This document shows, piece after piece, positions 1 through 8,916 of a stretch of 55,308 nucleotides of DNA. The stretch lies in contig JAFEDI010000049.1 of the NCBI GenBank assembly GCA_018241725.1, forward strand, positions 1 through 55,308. The letters are read 5' to 3'. A program made the position numbers and the translations under genes. Numbering within the stretch: position 1 is the stretch's first letter; each line of letters starts with the position of its first letter. Below the pieces are notes generated by a model that ran no database searches, was not told where the DNA came from, and saw only the letters and a list, made by a program, of their open reading frames with translations. The stretch is from Pseudomonadota bacterium (GTDB taxonomy: Bacteria; Pseudomonadota; Gammaproteobacteria; Burkholderiales; Rhodocyclaceae).

Positions 1-1410
1 CATCCCATTACACACAACTCTTGATCCTGTAGTCTTGGATGCCAAATAACTGACAGGGCTGACGGATGAGTTGGGCGAGAGACGAGTTCGGGACGATAGA
101 GCTGGGTGATCAGCGGTTGAACAAGCGAGCGGTTCTGCTGGCCGAACGGCTGGCTCAGCAGCCTGGCGCGAGTATTCCCGGCGCCTGTGGAAACTGGGCG
201 GAGACGGCGGCGGCCTATCGTTTCCTGAGCCATGATCAGGTGGGTTGGGAGGAGATCCTGACGGCGCATGCGCAAGCCAGCCAGGCGCGGATCCGGGAAC
301 ATGCGGTGGTGCTGTGCCTGCAGGACACCACGGAGCTGGACTACAACGGGCAGGCGATGAGTGGGCTGGGGCCCCTGTCCTACGAGGCTCAGCGGGGCCT
401 GTATCTGCACCCGACCTACGTCGTCAGCCCCGAACGGGAGCCGCTGGGCGTCACCAACGCCTGGACCTGGGCGCGGGAGTTCAAGAAGGGTGATGCCCCG
501 CGGGGCGGACTCCTGGAGAGCGTACGCTGGGTGGAGAGCTACGAGCGGATCGCCGAGCAGGCGCGCGCCTTGCCCGGCACCCGGCACGTCTGCGTGGGGG
601 ACAGGGAGTCGGACATCCTGGCCCTGCTGCTCAAAGCCCGGGAGCTGGAGCATGCTGCCGACTATCTGGTGCGCTGCCAACACAACCGGGTGCTGCCCGA
701 AGGCGGCACGTTGTGGGAACAGGTGATGGCCGGCGTGCCTCTGGGCCGGGTGCGCTTCGAGATCCCCGCCGGGCGGGGTCGCAAGGCGCGGACGGTCGAG
801 CAGGAATTGCGGGCTGAACGCGTGAGTCTCCCGGATCGCCAAGGCGGCACGCTGGAAGTCACGTGCCTGATCGCCACCGAGATCCAGGCACCGGCGGGAA
901 GCCCGCCGGTGTGCTGGCGGCTCTTGACCAACCGGACCGTGCCGGGGCTGGAAGAAGCGGTCGAACTGCTCGACTGGTATCGCGCCCGCTGGGAGATCGA
1001 GTTGTTCTTCCTGGTGCTCAAGGAAGGCTGCCGGGTCGAGCGCCTGCAACTGGCCGACACCCGTCGCCTGCAAAGTGCTCTGGCGCTCTACATGGTGATC
1101 GCCTGGCGGATCAACCGCCTGATGCGCCTGGGCCGGAGCCTGCCCGATTTGCCGGCGGACATGGTGTTTGAAGCCGACGAATGGCGGGCCGCCTTCATCC
1201 TGAACAAGAAACCCATCCCGAAAACCGTGCCCGCGCTGAACACGGTTTTGCGCCTGATCGCCCAGCGCGGGGGCTTTCTCGCCCGCCGGCATGATGGCGA
1301 GCCAGGCGCCAAGACAATCTGGCTCGGCCTCCAGCAGGTGGCGGTCTTTGTCGAGGGCATGCGCCATGCAAGGCAAATGGATCAGGGGTGAGTTATGTGT
1401 AAGGGGATGC
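1..1410 (+). mobile_element. IS4-family (Tn5/IS50-type) insertion sequence
   Basis: A single transposase gene is flanked by matching ends. The left end begins CATCCCATTACACACAACTC and the right end, read on the minus strand, begins CATCCCCTTACACATAACTC, so the terminal inverted repeats agree at most positions. The window starts at or a base or two inside the left terminus, so the target duplication cannot be checked. The insertion lies about 70 bp beyond the stop codon of the tnsE-like gene. It separates the transposition operon from whatever follows on that side. Confidence 0.85.
66..1391 (+). CDS. IS4-family DDE transposase, Tn5 group
   Basis: This 441-residue protein moves its own insertion sequence by cut-and-paste. 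It begins with the Tn5-type DNA-binding N-terminus (WARDEFGTIELGDQRLNKR). The RNase H-like catalytic core follows, with D87 (CLQDTTELDY), D179 (VCVGDRESDI) and E312. The signature of IS4 transposases, Y-(2)-R-(3)-E-(6)-K, is met exactly by Y305, R308, E312 and K319. The length is normal for the family and no frameshift or stop is seen, so the element looks intact. The gene has its own short leader after the left inverted repeat and no partner genes. The small frames inside it on both strands are shadows. Confidence 0.93.
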   Translation: MSWARDEFGTIELGDQRLNKRAVLLAERLAQQPGASIPGACGNWAETAAAYRFLSHDQVGWEEILTAHAQASQARIREHAVVLCLQDTTELDYNGQAMSGLGPLSYEAQRGLYLHPTYVVSPEREPLGVTNAWTWAREFKKGDAPRGGLLESVRWVESYERIAEQARALPGTRHVCVGDRESDILALLLKARELEHAADYLVRCQHNRVLPEGGTLWEQVMAGVPLGRVRFEIPAGRGRKARTVEQELRAERVSLPDRQGGTLEVTCLIATEIQAPAGSPPVCWRLLTNRTVPGLEEAVELLDWYRARWEIELFFLVLKEGCRVERLQLADTRRLQSALALYMVIAWRINRLMRLGRSLPDLPADMVFEADEWRAAFILNKKPIPKTVPALNTVLRLIAQRGGFLARRHDGEPGAKTIWLGLQQVAVFVEGMRHARQMDQG

Positions 1411-1428
1411 CTTAAGCTGGTGCTTAAG
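1411..1428. repeat. hairpin beside the IS right end
   Basis: CTTAAGC, a four-base spacer and GCTTAAG form a perfect seven-base-pair inverted repeat directly against the IS right terminus. On the minus strand it lies downstream of the tnsE-like stop codon without a run of T, so a terminator role is weak. It may be the IS target or part of the duplicated target. Confidence 0.4.
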
Positions 1429-1478
1429 GGCGTGTTCTTTTGTAGCCGAACGAGAGACGTAGGATGCCGAAACTGATG

Positions 1479-2543
1479 CTACCAAGAAGATAGTGGATGC
1501 GATGTGCTCCGAGGTAAAGGTGGAGCATCGCGAAGTTCATGGAGTATCGCAAGCGCATCGTCAAAGCATCCGCTTTTCCTCCATACTTGAAATGCGCGAG
1601 AGGCATTTACCCAGGTTCCCGTTCTGTAGGCCATACGGTGCCAGGAGACTCCCGTCGCCAGCTTCTTAATGACATCATTGAATATGTCTCGCTGACTCAA
1701 TACCACCTTGTTCATTCTCGTCTGGCGAAGAAGGACCGGCTCAATAATCATCCACTCGGAGTCCGATAGCGAGAGTTGGCCGTCTGACCCGCAGGGAATG
1801 TCTCGCTTTGATGCCGTCACCGCGCCATTTTCGATGTAAGAAAACTCGGAAAGTGATGACGTGGAACCTTGATTCGAAGATTCCGTGATGAATATCCGTG
1901 AAATGTTGAGACTTGATACGTAAAAGGTGTTGCCAATTTTCTTTCCCCTGACCGTAAAATTGGAAGTAGCACTTGGAAGCACAAGCGCGATGCGACCTTT
2001 GAGTGCATTTTGATGAACACTGTTAGCCATTCGTAGAGCTGAAGGCGCTGTGGCCATCCAGGTTAAGGCGCGCTCGACGCTTGGCGTGGCACACCTAAAG
2101 CCGGGAGATGCCCAGTAGGCATCAATAACGAAGGTCGGACTAGGTGTTGAGAACATCAAGAATCCAGTCCTGTCTAACGCCTGAGGTTTGAACATCTCGG
2201 GAAGTAGATACTTCAATGGCCGAAAAAAGGCGCGCATTAAGGCAAGGGCAGGTACAACGTACCGCGTTCTGCCTTCGTCAAATTGGTAGATTTGATGGTG
2301 GGATTCGATTCCTGGGGGAAGTTCTACTCCAAATGCAGCGAGATACTCCGAGGGGTCTTCTAACGCTGACCATGTCTCAAATGTATCGGTTGTATGGACT
2401 CGCTTCGTACTTGTGGTTTCGCTGTCTGGAATTCCAAAAGTACCGAGTTCTGAAATGTCATGAAGTGTGATTTCACCATCTTTTGTAATGCCCTCCGCAA
2501 GATACTTTCTGCCTTCGGCTGTTAGCCCCGTTACCCAAGTCAT
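1479..2543 (-). CDS. TnsE-like protein with C-terminal IS5-type HTH domain
   Basis: This is the last gene of the transposition operon, 139 bp after tniQ. Residues 1-215 resemble the N-terminal half of Tn7 TnsE in layout: a long N-terminal region, then the segment TRYVVPALALMRAFF (residues 93-107), comparable to TRYHIPQLELARSLF of TnsE, and a short strand-rich stretch. Residues 257-335 (LSDSEWMIIEPVL, ATGVSWHRMA, WRKSGCFDDAL) resemble the DUF4096 DNA-binding domain at the start of IS5-family transposases; no DDE domain follows. At 354 residues it is shorter than TnsE (538). TnsE guides Tn7 to replicating and conjugating DNA; a similar target-choice role here is inference. The frame is open from start to stop, so the fusion is not an obvious sequencing artefact. 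Confidence 0.6.
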   Translation of the reverse strand: MTWVTGLTAEGRKYLAEGITKDGEITLHDISELGTFGIPDSETTSTKRVHTTDTFETWSALEDPSEYLAAFGVELPPGIESHHQIYQFDEGRTRYVVPALALMRAFFRPLKYLLPEMFKPQALDRTGFLMFSTPSPTFVIDAYWASPGFRCATPSVERALTWMATAPSALRMANSVHQNALKGRIALVLPSATSNFTVRGKKIGNTFYVSSLNISRIFITESSNQGSTSSLSEFSYIENGAVTASKRDIPCGSDGQLSLSDSEWMIIEPVLLRQTRMNKVVLSQRDIFNDVIKKLATGVSWHRMAYRTGTWVNASRAFQVWRKSGCFDDALAILHELRDAPPLPRSTSHPLSSW

Positions 2544-2682
2544 TGTGGTCTCCAGATGTCTGGAGCAATGTAGGTAAAGACTTTATTCCGGCATGGAAGT
2601 GGCCCTGCGCGGGCACTCTATTCCTAGTTTACGGGTGGATATTGCTCGTGAAAATACAGCTACAGATGCTGCACTCCAAATT

Positions 2683-3843
2683 CTATGTTTTCCTCCAGCA
2701 GGGGCGCCGTCCAATCTGTCGGGCACTCTGATTAGATGCGCGAAAACGCATAATCAGTGCATGAGTTACTGGGAAAAGCGTATTTTGATGACGGAATGCA
2801 GACCAGACCCCCGCGGCTGTCAGTAACTCCTCAACAGTAAATCGGGTGTCCAAGCCCTTGTGCTGATGCAAGATTCTCTCGATTCGTTCAGCTGTTAATT
2901 TATCCAGCTCTTCATAGTCACGAACTTTCTTTCCTGGAGCAGAGTAGTTGAAAGAGCGTTCGGTTTCTTGAGAGAACTCCAGAAAGGTCTGCATTAATAC
3001 GTACTTTGGTGTTGCCAAGTTTGTGAATGTATTCGGGCGCACGGCCAAGCCTGGCCATGCTCCGGCACGCTCGGCCAAAAAGTCGCAGCCAGCGTCTTCA
3101 AGGAAATTGGAGCCATAGAACTGAAATACGTCTTGAGACAGTTTCTTGGTAGCGACAGCGACGGTTGAAAGTTGATACCCCAATTGAAGCGCTCTGTCTC
3201 GGAAGCGTATCTGCCAGTTGGAGGTCGATGGACTTGTTTGGTGCAAAGCCTCAATCGACTTCTCCGTGAGCGAGTTCAGAATATCCACATCCATGCGGAT
3301 TCGGCCGCTCTCCGTGGATAACTTGTGCGGCAGCGTTACCGAATTTCTTCCCGTACGCCGCTTCAAGGGGAGCGTGGTGATTCGAAGTCTGATTCCGTGT
3401 GTCGCGCAGACGTGAACAGCGGGCAATTGATGGGCTCGATGCCAGTAGCTTTCGCCATAGCGCTGAAGGTCTTGTCTGACGCACTCTCTACACAGACGTC
3501 GATAGGGAACTCCGTGAGAAATGTTTTTCGTGAGCGAGCTGATGCTGACACCGTCCTTGGCGACCTGAAGTACCTTGTCGAGTGCCTTGATTTGTACCGA
3601 AGGAGGCATATATGCGACTGCGTAGGGAAACATCGTGTGCTGAAAAAGCAATTCTTCACTGTCCATGCCGCAAAGCGTTGCAACACGCCTAATGTTGCTG
3701 GCCATCAAGAATGATGTACTGCTTTGAGTGATGCCGTGTACTTGGCCTATCAATGTCTTCATCGACAGGCCTGTTCGAAAGCAGGCCCGGGTAAAGATGC
3801 TACCGATGATTTCGTCAGGGTATGGTTTCGGTAGGGTAAGCAT
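2683..3843 (-). CDS. tniQ: TniQ/TnsD-family target selector
   Basis: This 386-residue protein is the likely site-specific target selector of the transposon. The N-terminus (LPKPYPDEIIGSIFTRACF) is typical of TniQ proteins. A zinc-binding set follows: C118 and C121 (RLCRECV), C146 and H149 (HVCATHG). The C-terminal 230 residues should hold the sequence-specific DNA-binding part; they are shorter than in Tn7 TnsD (508 residues). Its ATG overlaps the tnsC stop as TAATG, so the two are translationally coupled. Because the element sits inside comEC, recognition of comEC DNA by this protein is the simplest reading, but that is inference. Confidence 0.88.
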   Translation of the reverse strand: MLTLPKPYPDEIIGSIFTRACFRTGLSMKTLIGQVHGITQSSTSFLMASNIRRVATLCGMDSEELLFQHTMFPYAVAYMPPSVQIKALDKVLQVAKDGVSISSLTKNISHGVPYRRLCRECVRQDLQRYGESYWHRAHQLPAVHVCATHGIRLRITTLPLKRRTGRNSVTLPHKLSTESGRIRMDVDILNSLTEKSIEALHQTSPSTSNWQIRFRDRALQLGYQLSTVAVATKKLSQDVFQFYGSNFLEDAGCDFLAERAGAWPGLAVRPNTFTNLATPKYVLMQTFLEFSQETERSFNYSAPGKKVRDYEELDKLTAERIERILHQHKGLDTRFTVEELLTAAGVWSAFRHQNTLFPVTHALIMRFRASNQSARQIGRRPCWRKT

Positions 3844-5492
3844 TATTCAAGGGCAAACAGCTCTTCCAGCGGCATGGCCATACCCAGTACTTTGAGTTCG
3901 TCGAGAATCTGGGAGCCATTTTGCCAAGCGGCGTGAATTGCGCGGCGATAGTCATTCGGGCGGTCGTCAAAGGCGGGAGGAGCTGATTCAGAGCCTGGCT
4001 TTGGCTTTGCGCGCGGCACCCTCTTTGGCGTCGTCAGAGCGCCAACCGCAGCTTTGTGGGCGTCGATTAACGTCATGCCATCTTTGGATTGCTCCGCGAC
4101 GGCCAGGGCTTCTTCCTCAGGCAAACCAATGGCTACTAGGCTCGTCGCAATGCGCGGCACAAAGGAGGGGTCCCCAGACTTTACCGTGTATAGGGGCGAG
4201 GCCTTGCTTTTCAGTTTGTGGTTGATGCCTCCCAGAATACTCGACAGGCTAATCGGGGCAATGTCGTCGTACTGCATCAACGCTTCGGTATCTCCTGCGC
4301 GCAGAGCTCCAATCATCGGGTGCAATAACTTGAGCTCCTTGTTGTAGACGTCGGAGATGAGTTCCGCGGTTAGCGTTTCGGAGCCGTCCAGCATCGCTCT
4401 GGCTTGTGACGAGGCGAAAATCTTGATGGCAATATCGATGACCCCCTGAGAGTAGTAGTGCAATACATCCAGAAGATGCTCATCAAGAGGCGTAGGCTTA
4501 CGCGTCCACTGGTGAGCCCAGAGCACCTCAACGAATTCACGCCATTCATTGATTTCGCCGGGCTCCGCTTGAGGGTAGAAGCGGTCCCAGGGTGTAATGC
4601 CATGCCCGGACGCGCGTCGAGACTGCCGGAAGTCGAGTGAAAGCACCTTGGCCGCCTTGTTGGTACCGATGAACAGAATGGGAACCTTCAGGTCGTTACA
4701 GGCTGACACCAGTTCAGTCATGACGGTTTGACCGCCCTTGTTGGCATTGGAGAGGTTCTGTACCTCGTCACAGATTAGCAAGCCGACTAAATGCATGTTC
4801 ATCACACGCGCCACGCTGCGCATCAAAGAGTCCGCGCCAGTGCGCCCACTTCGACCTGCATAGGTTTCGAAGTAGTTCGCACCAGGGAGCAACTCATCCA
4901 ATTTCTGTAGGATGCCGTGAGCCAGGCCCTTAATACTCGAGCCATCACTGGGCATCTCGACGTGCAGATAGGGAACCTGATAGACATTCAGGTCCTGGTG
5001 ATAGATGACCCTAGGGAGATGCGCACACCACCGGTTGACAGTGGTCGTCTTGCCCATTCCCGACAGCCCTACCAGTGAGGTAGATAGCTGAGGCGTACGT
5101 GATGTGACTGATTGCCGGAAAGGGATACCAGCCTGTTGTTTCTCGTAGATGCTCTGAAAAATCTGGGCGTGCTCAGGGGTTCGAGGCGCGCGTCCGACGT
5201 AGCCCGCACGCATCATCGAGTCGATGGCACGTGCTAACTCGAGATGCTTACTCAGCGGCACCATGAAGTTCTGCAGCGTCTCGAGCATGTGTATGCGCTC
5301 GTGCGTTGGCCATGACCGTTGTTCCGGAGCAAAATCGGGCAAAAGCGTCAGGGCTTCGAAGAGTTCCTCGTCCGACATGGATGGAGGAAGAGCTTCAATG
5401 AGTGGATTACCCTTGAATTGAGGGAGTCGCTGCTCGGTGTATGTGGCTTGAACACAATCAGGCCCGAATGGAGTGAAGTTATTAGCGGCCAT
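3843..5492 (-). CDS. tnsC: TnsC transposition regulator ATPase
   Basis: This 549-residue AAA+ ATPase links the target selector to the transposase. The Walker A motif GLSGMGKTT lies at residues 142-150, and Walker B with D242/E243 in LLICDEVQNL. The N-terminal 130 residues and the tail after about residue 400 correspond to the regions that contact TniQ/TnsD and TnsA/TnsB in Tn7 (family knowledge). The length is close to Tn7 TnsC (555). The start overlaps the tnsB end by 11 bp and the stop overlaps the tniQ start, so the gene is embedded in one transcript. Confidence 0.93.
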   Translation of the reverse strand: MAANNFTPFGPDCVQATYTEQRLPQFKGNPLIEALPPSMSDEELFEALTLLPDFAPEQRSWPTHERIHMLETLQNFMVPLSKHLELARAIDSMMRAGYVGRAPRTPEHAQIFQSIYEKQQAGIPFRQSVTSRTPQLSTSLVGLSGMGKTTTVNRWCAHLPRVIYHQDLNVYQVPYLHVEMPSDGSSIKGLAHGILQKLDELLPGANYFETYAGRSGRTGADSLMRSVARVMNMHLVGLLICDEVQNLSNANKGGQTVMTELVSACNDLKVPILFIGTNKAAKVLSLDFRQSRRASGHGITPWDRFYPQAEPGEINEWREFVEVLWAHQWTRKPTPLDEHLLDVLHYYSQGVIDIAIKIFASSQARAMLDGSETLTAELISDVYNKELKLLHPMIGALRAGDTEALMQYDDIAPISLSSILGGINHKLKSKASPLYTVKSGDPSFVPRIATSLVAIGLPEEEALAVAEQSKDGMTLIDAHKAAVGALTTPKRVPRAKPKPGSESAPPAFDDRPNDYRRAIHAAWQNGSQILDELKVLGMAMPLEELFALE

Positions 5493-7614
5493 TCAGCATT
5501 TTCCTGCGCATTTCTTGAATACGTTGTTGAGGCGTCAGTTCTCCGCCCTCAAATTTTTGGGTGTGGCTCGTGTCCGTGAGGGAGTTTCTCAACGGCATAG
5601 GCAAAATGTTATTTAGGATAGGGGGCGATGAATGACTTTGGGCAGGACTGGCTGCTTGCGTTGCCCGTTCTTGGCGTTCGTTCCGTAGTTCGGCCTGTCG
5701 GTCGACCTTGATATCGGCTCGACGAGCTGTCCGTGACGTGACTCTTCCCTCTGCCTTCAATTTCTTTCGGGCTTGAAGCGTGATGGGGTCCGCGGCGTGA
5801 TGGAACTCAGCCATGACCTGACGCCGGTTTTGCTCAATGGCATCGGCGCTCAGGGCCTTTTGCGATTCAAAGTATTTGACTTCAGCGAACGAGAATCCGC
5901 GGTACTGCTGCGAGCGGGTAGTCAGTGTCGCTTCGAAAACTTGATGCTTATTGTTTGGGTTGCGCACGTAAATCTTGTCCGCAAGGCAGCTATCAAAGCT
6001 TACGGTGACATCGAATCGACTTTTTCGAGCTCGGACCAACCATCCATTTTCCATTGCTTCTGGACATGAATAGAAGCAGTCTTTGAAGAGAATACCTTCC
6101 GCGGTAACAACAGCTTCGCCAGTAGGAAGAAGCTCACGTCGTACTACCGACTCAGAGTACTTTGTCAGCAGGCCGGACCGCTCGACAATGCCGTGGTTCC
6201 AGAGTGCGATTGGTGTCGGCATAACATCATCAGCAATTTCTCGGGGGCTGAGTTTGTAGTTAGGCATAGCCTTTCTGTTGTGAGCAATGATGGCGAGAAG
6301 CAGCGTTTTCCCGAAGTCATGCAGCGTTAGACAGGCATCCTTTTCGTATTGCTTTCCACGGCGGCGCATCGCGTTCGAGGGTGGGTCATACGCTGGGACA
6401 ACGTCTTTCAGTGATTCATGTATGAGTTTGAAGCTGTTTTCGACAAGACTCTTCCAGTCAGGACGAAGCCCCGGGGTATTGGTGACGGTCACCTGCAATC
6501 CGTTGGTGAGTTGGTTGCTTGCTCCGGAAATCATTTCGCCGCGGTCGCCCAGGAATTCCTTTGGAAAGACCTTGTCAGCGGGCCAGTCTTCAGCGTTGTA
6601 GGTGACCCCATAGTATTCGCACAGCGCAATCTTGTTCGCAGAGATGCTGGCGATGGCCTCTTTGGCCCCAGTCCAGCTTGCGTTCTCCAGACCAATATAG
6701 AAGCCAACGATGAGACGAGACTGCCTGTCGATAATGAGATACAGCGTTGGCTTACCAATAATCTTGTTGATGTCGATGGATGACACGATATAAACATCAA
6801 CGATTGTGGCGTCAATCTCGTAGAAATGGCCGACGCCCAGGCAGTCGGCGAGAACAGTTCCTTCGTTTGAGCGATGGTTGCGCTCGAAGTCTTTGTCACC
6901 TTCGCGACCACGTATCCGGACCTCAATGGAGTAGTGCCGGTTTAGAAAATATGAAAACTGTCGAAATGTTGGACGTTCTTCCTGTGAATAGATGAAACGC
7001 TGATTGTTGCCGTCAAGGTAAGCGTAGTGTTCATCCAAGAGCCGCTGGTACGCGCCGGTGACTGTGCACCGGGAGTCTTTCACATAGTGTTTCTTGATGA
7101 TTTTGTGAAATCGGGCAAGGTCCTCTGCTTCTAGTTGATAAGTCGCGACTCTTAGCAGGGGGCGACGGCCTCGCCCGGCTGTATGCCCGCCTTCTTTGCG
7201 ACCGCTAAATTGATAGTGGGGAAGCAGTGCATTTCGAGTTTGACCGCCTTGCCAGAAGCGTCGTAAATCCTTGTGAATCGTACGTTCGGAACACTTCAGT
7301 TCTACCGCCCGACGTTCAATCAAGGAGCCTCGGATATGGGCCACATAGATGCCGGGGACGTTTGCAATCAGGGGCTCAATACGTCCCCAGGCGGCGTCAC
7401 GCTTCGCGACTTGAGCGAATGTTGGATTGCTGGATGGGGGGGCATCGTCTGCTGGAGAGGGCTCCAGGTTGGCAATGGAGCTCCACATGATTTCTTGAGG
7501 CCAGACGTTTCCTGCTGCCAGGCTGATAATCCAGGCACGATTAGCGGCGACCGTTGTGTCTAGGAGGCGATAGGAGCCGTCTTCAAGGTTGAAGATGTCG
7601 TTTTGGAACAGCAT
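5482..7614 (-). CDS. tnsB: TnsB transposase (DDE)
   Basis: This 710-residue protein binds the end repeats and joins the 3' ends to target DNA. The integrase core shows D268 (EIDATIVD), D357 (FLGDRGEM) and E392 (SLVENSFKLIHE), nearly the same positions as D273, D361 and E396 of Tn7 TnsB. N-terminal helical DNA-binding regions precede it, and a basic C-terminal tail, used in Tn7 to contact TnsC, closes it. I chose ATG 7614 because it overlaps the tnsA stop as TAATG; a GTG seven codons upstream is less likely. Its predicted binding sites are the repeats at 42373-42684. Confidence 0.95.
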   Translation of the reverse strand: MLFQNDIFNLEDGSYRLLDTTVAANRAWIISLAAGNVWPQEIMWSSIANLEPSPADDAPPSSNPTFAQVAKRDAAWGRIEPLIANVPGIYVAHIRGSLIERRAVELKCSERTIHKDLRRFWQGGQTRNALLPHYQFSGRKEGGHTAGRGRRPLLRVATYQLEAEDLARFHKIIKKHYVKDSRCTVTGAYQRLLDEHYAYLDGNNQRFIYSQEERPTFRQFSYFLNRHYSIEVRIRGREGDKDFERNHRSNEGTVLADCLGVGHFYEIDATIVDVYIVSSIDINKIIGKPTLYLIIDRQSRLIVGFYIGLENASWTGAKEAIASISANKIALCEYYGVTYNAEDWPADKVFPKEFLGDRGEMISGASNQLTNGLQVTVTNTPGLRPDWKSLVENSFKLIHESLKDVVPAYDPPSNAMRRRGKQYEKDACLTLHDFGKTLLLAIIAHNRKAMPNYKLSPREIADDVMPTPIALWNHGIVERSGLLTKYSESVVRRELLPTGEAVVTAEGILFKDCFYSCPEAMENGWLVRARKSRFDVTVSFDSCLADKIYVRNPNNKHQVFEATLTTRSQQYRGFSFAEVKYFESQKALSADAIEQNRRQVMAEFHHAADPITLQARKKLKAEGRVTSRTARRADIKVDRQAELRNERQERATQAASPAQSHSSPPILNNILPMPLRNSLTDTSHTQKFEGGELTPQQRIQEMRRKMLNGR

Positions 7615-8465
7615 TACATGCCCCCGGCAGCGCAAAGGGCACGGACAGTGGGTGCCGTGATGAAGGAGGATAGGGGCTCCGCTTCAAGGTTGATGGCGGC
7701 GAGGTTGGGACGCAGAATTCGCTGCTGCATGAGCATGCGTGCGATGCGAAGCCCTGTGCCTTGTTCGAGTCCATGGCGCGTGTCGAAGCTGGTGCAGTAT
7801 TTTGAGAGCGGTGTGGCGTCAGAGGAGTGCGCATAGAGCGCGTTCGCCATGCGGTCACACAGACTCTTAAAAAGTCCCGGCCGAGGTTCGATTTCCCCTT
7901 CTTTCAAGAGCGCGTCTCGGATGTAGGCGATGTTGCGCACCTTCACCTCAGGAATCTGAGAGTGGTAAACGAGGTGATGTGGAATATCGAGTTGTTCGAA
8001 GTAGTCCCGCTGAATCTCCAATTTCAGCAAAGAGTTTTCATCCTCCGCCTCCTCGTCGCGTTTGGCATTGAGCGCGATGAGTTGCTCGCCCTGTGGTGTC
8101 AGTTTGGTGACGAGGAAATCTACGGTCATCACCGTGGGCACGTGTGTCCCTGGATAGTAGGGGTGCCTGATTCCGAGCGTACGAGCGACGGTTTGAGTCA
8201 TCTCGCGGTCAAGCGGGTACTGCTCCCGGATATCCGAAATGTCCGTCTGCCATTCGAGAGTCAAAAACAACTTGAATTCCACGTCGGACATGAGGTGATG
8301 TGTCCGAGCGGTTTTGGGGCTCCATACGCGTCGGACGCGTCCGAGGCTGCTGAAATCCTCAACGCGAATCCATGGCTTGTACAACGCCCCTCGACCTTTG
8401 CCGCACCCGTCTGCTTCCATCGACGAAATTCTCTTCTCATTCCACTGCATCTTTCCTCTGGCCAC
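7614..8465 (-). CDS. tnsA: TnsA endonuclease
   Basis: This 283-residue protein makes the 5'-strand cuts that turn transposition into true cut-and-paste. The restriction-enzyme-like active site is complete: E63 (SDVEFKLFL), D116 (TVDFLVT) and K135 (ALNAKRDEE), against E63, D114 and K132 in Tn7 TnsA. The start is GTG 8465, preceded by a full AGGAGG eight bases upstream. It is the first gene of the operon tnsA-B-C-tniQ-tnsE-like. The leader holds two inverted repeats (8485-8534 and 8577-8602) that probably control it. Confidence 0.95.
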   Translation of the reverse strand: MARGKMQWNEKRISSMEADGCGKGRGALYKPWIRVEDFSSLGRVRRVWSPKTARTHHLMSDVEFKLFLTLEWQTDISDIREQYPLDREMTQTVARTLGIRHPYYPGTHVPTVMTVDFLVTKLTPQGEQLIALNAKRDEEAEDENSLLKLEIQRDYFEQLDIPHHLVYHSQIPEVKVRNIAYIRDALLKEGEIEPRPGLFKSLCDRMANALYAHSSDATPLSKYCTSFDTRHGLEQGTGLRIARMLMQQRILRPNLAAINLEAEPLSSFITAPTVRALCAAGGM

Positions 8466-8484
8466 TTACGCCTCCTAAACTTGT

Positions 8485-8534
8485 CCTGTAGTCGCTCCGT
8501 CTTGACAAAGCCCAGAGCTGGCGAGGACTACAGG
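8485..8534. promoter_or_regulatory. inverted repeat in tnsA leader
   Basis: CCTGTAGTC (8485-8493) and GACTACAGG (8526-8534) are perfect nine-base inverted arms separated by 32 bp, within the leader of tnsA. They could be a regulator's paired half-sites or an RNA stem close to the ribosome binding site. No known operator is recognised. Confidence 0.5.
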
Positions 8535-8576
8535 TAGAAGTTTTATATGTCCCGGCATGATATATCGTTTGTGAGG

Positions 8577-8602
8577 TAAATATCGCATATATGCGATATT
8601 TA
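8577..8602. promoter_or_regulatory. 26 bp perfect palindrome, probable operator
   Basis: The sequence TAAATATCGCATA followed by its exact reverse complement forms an uninterrupted 26 bp palindrome in the divergent region between tnsA and the DUF6471 gene. A partial copy, GATATATCG, lies about 10 bp to the left. Its position suits a dimeric repressor that controls one or both promoters; the adjacent small DUF6471 protein is the obvious candidate. Confidence 0.7.
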
Positions 8603-8661
8603 TGGCAACTAGGGGAGACTCTGTCCGATGATTCGCGCGGTTTTCACACTTGAGGTCAGTG

Positions 8662-8916
8662 ATGACTAACTGGAATCAGGAGGCTAGGCGGGTATTGAGG
8701 GCAGAGCTCGTGCGTCAGGATGTGAGCTACAAGAGGCTTGTGCAACTCTTAGGGGCCATCGGCGTTGAGGAAACGCAAAGCTCTATCACAAACAAGTTGT
8801 CGAGAGGGTCGTTCTCGTTTGCTTTCTTCTTGCAGTGCATGACAGCAATTGGAAAGCCTACGGTAGAAATTTGTATATCGGAGAAAGGGAAGGAGGTTAA
8901 TGCGCCGTTAATGTAA
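8662..8916 (+). CDS. DUF6471 small probable DNA-binding protein
   Basis: This 84-residue protein matches the DUF6471 pattern: W-N-Q-E-A-R-R-V-L-R-A-E-L, then VSYKRLVQLLGAIGVEET, SITNKLSRGSF and FFLQCMTAIG, which reads as a compact helix-turn-helix-like fold. ATG 8662 is chosen because GAGG lies six bases upstream; a TTG at 8650 is in frame. It is transcribed divergently from tnsA, with a 26 bp palindrome just before it. Proteins of this family are often found in mobile elements. A role as autoregulator or as repressor of the tns operon is inferred from position only. Confidence 0.75.
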   Translation: MTNWNQEARRVLRAELVRQDVSYKRLVQLLGAIGVEETQSSITNKLSRGSFSFAFFLQCMTAIGKPTVEICISEKGKEVNAPLM

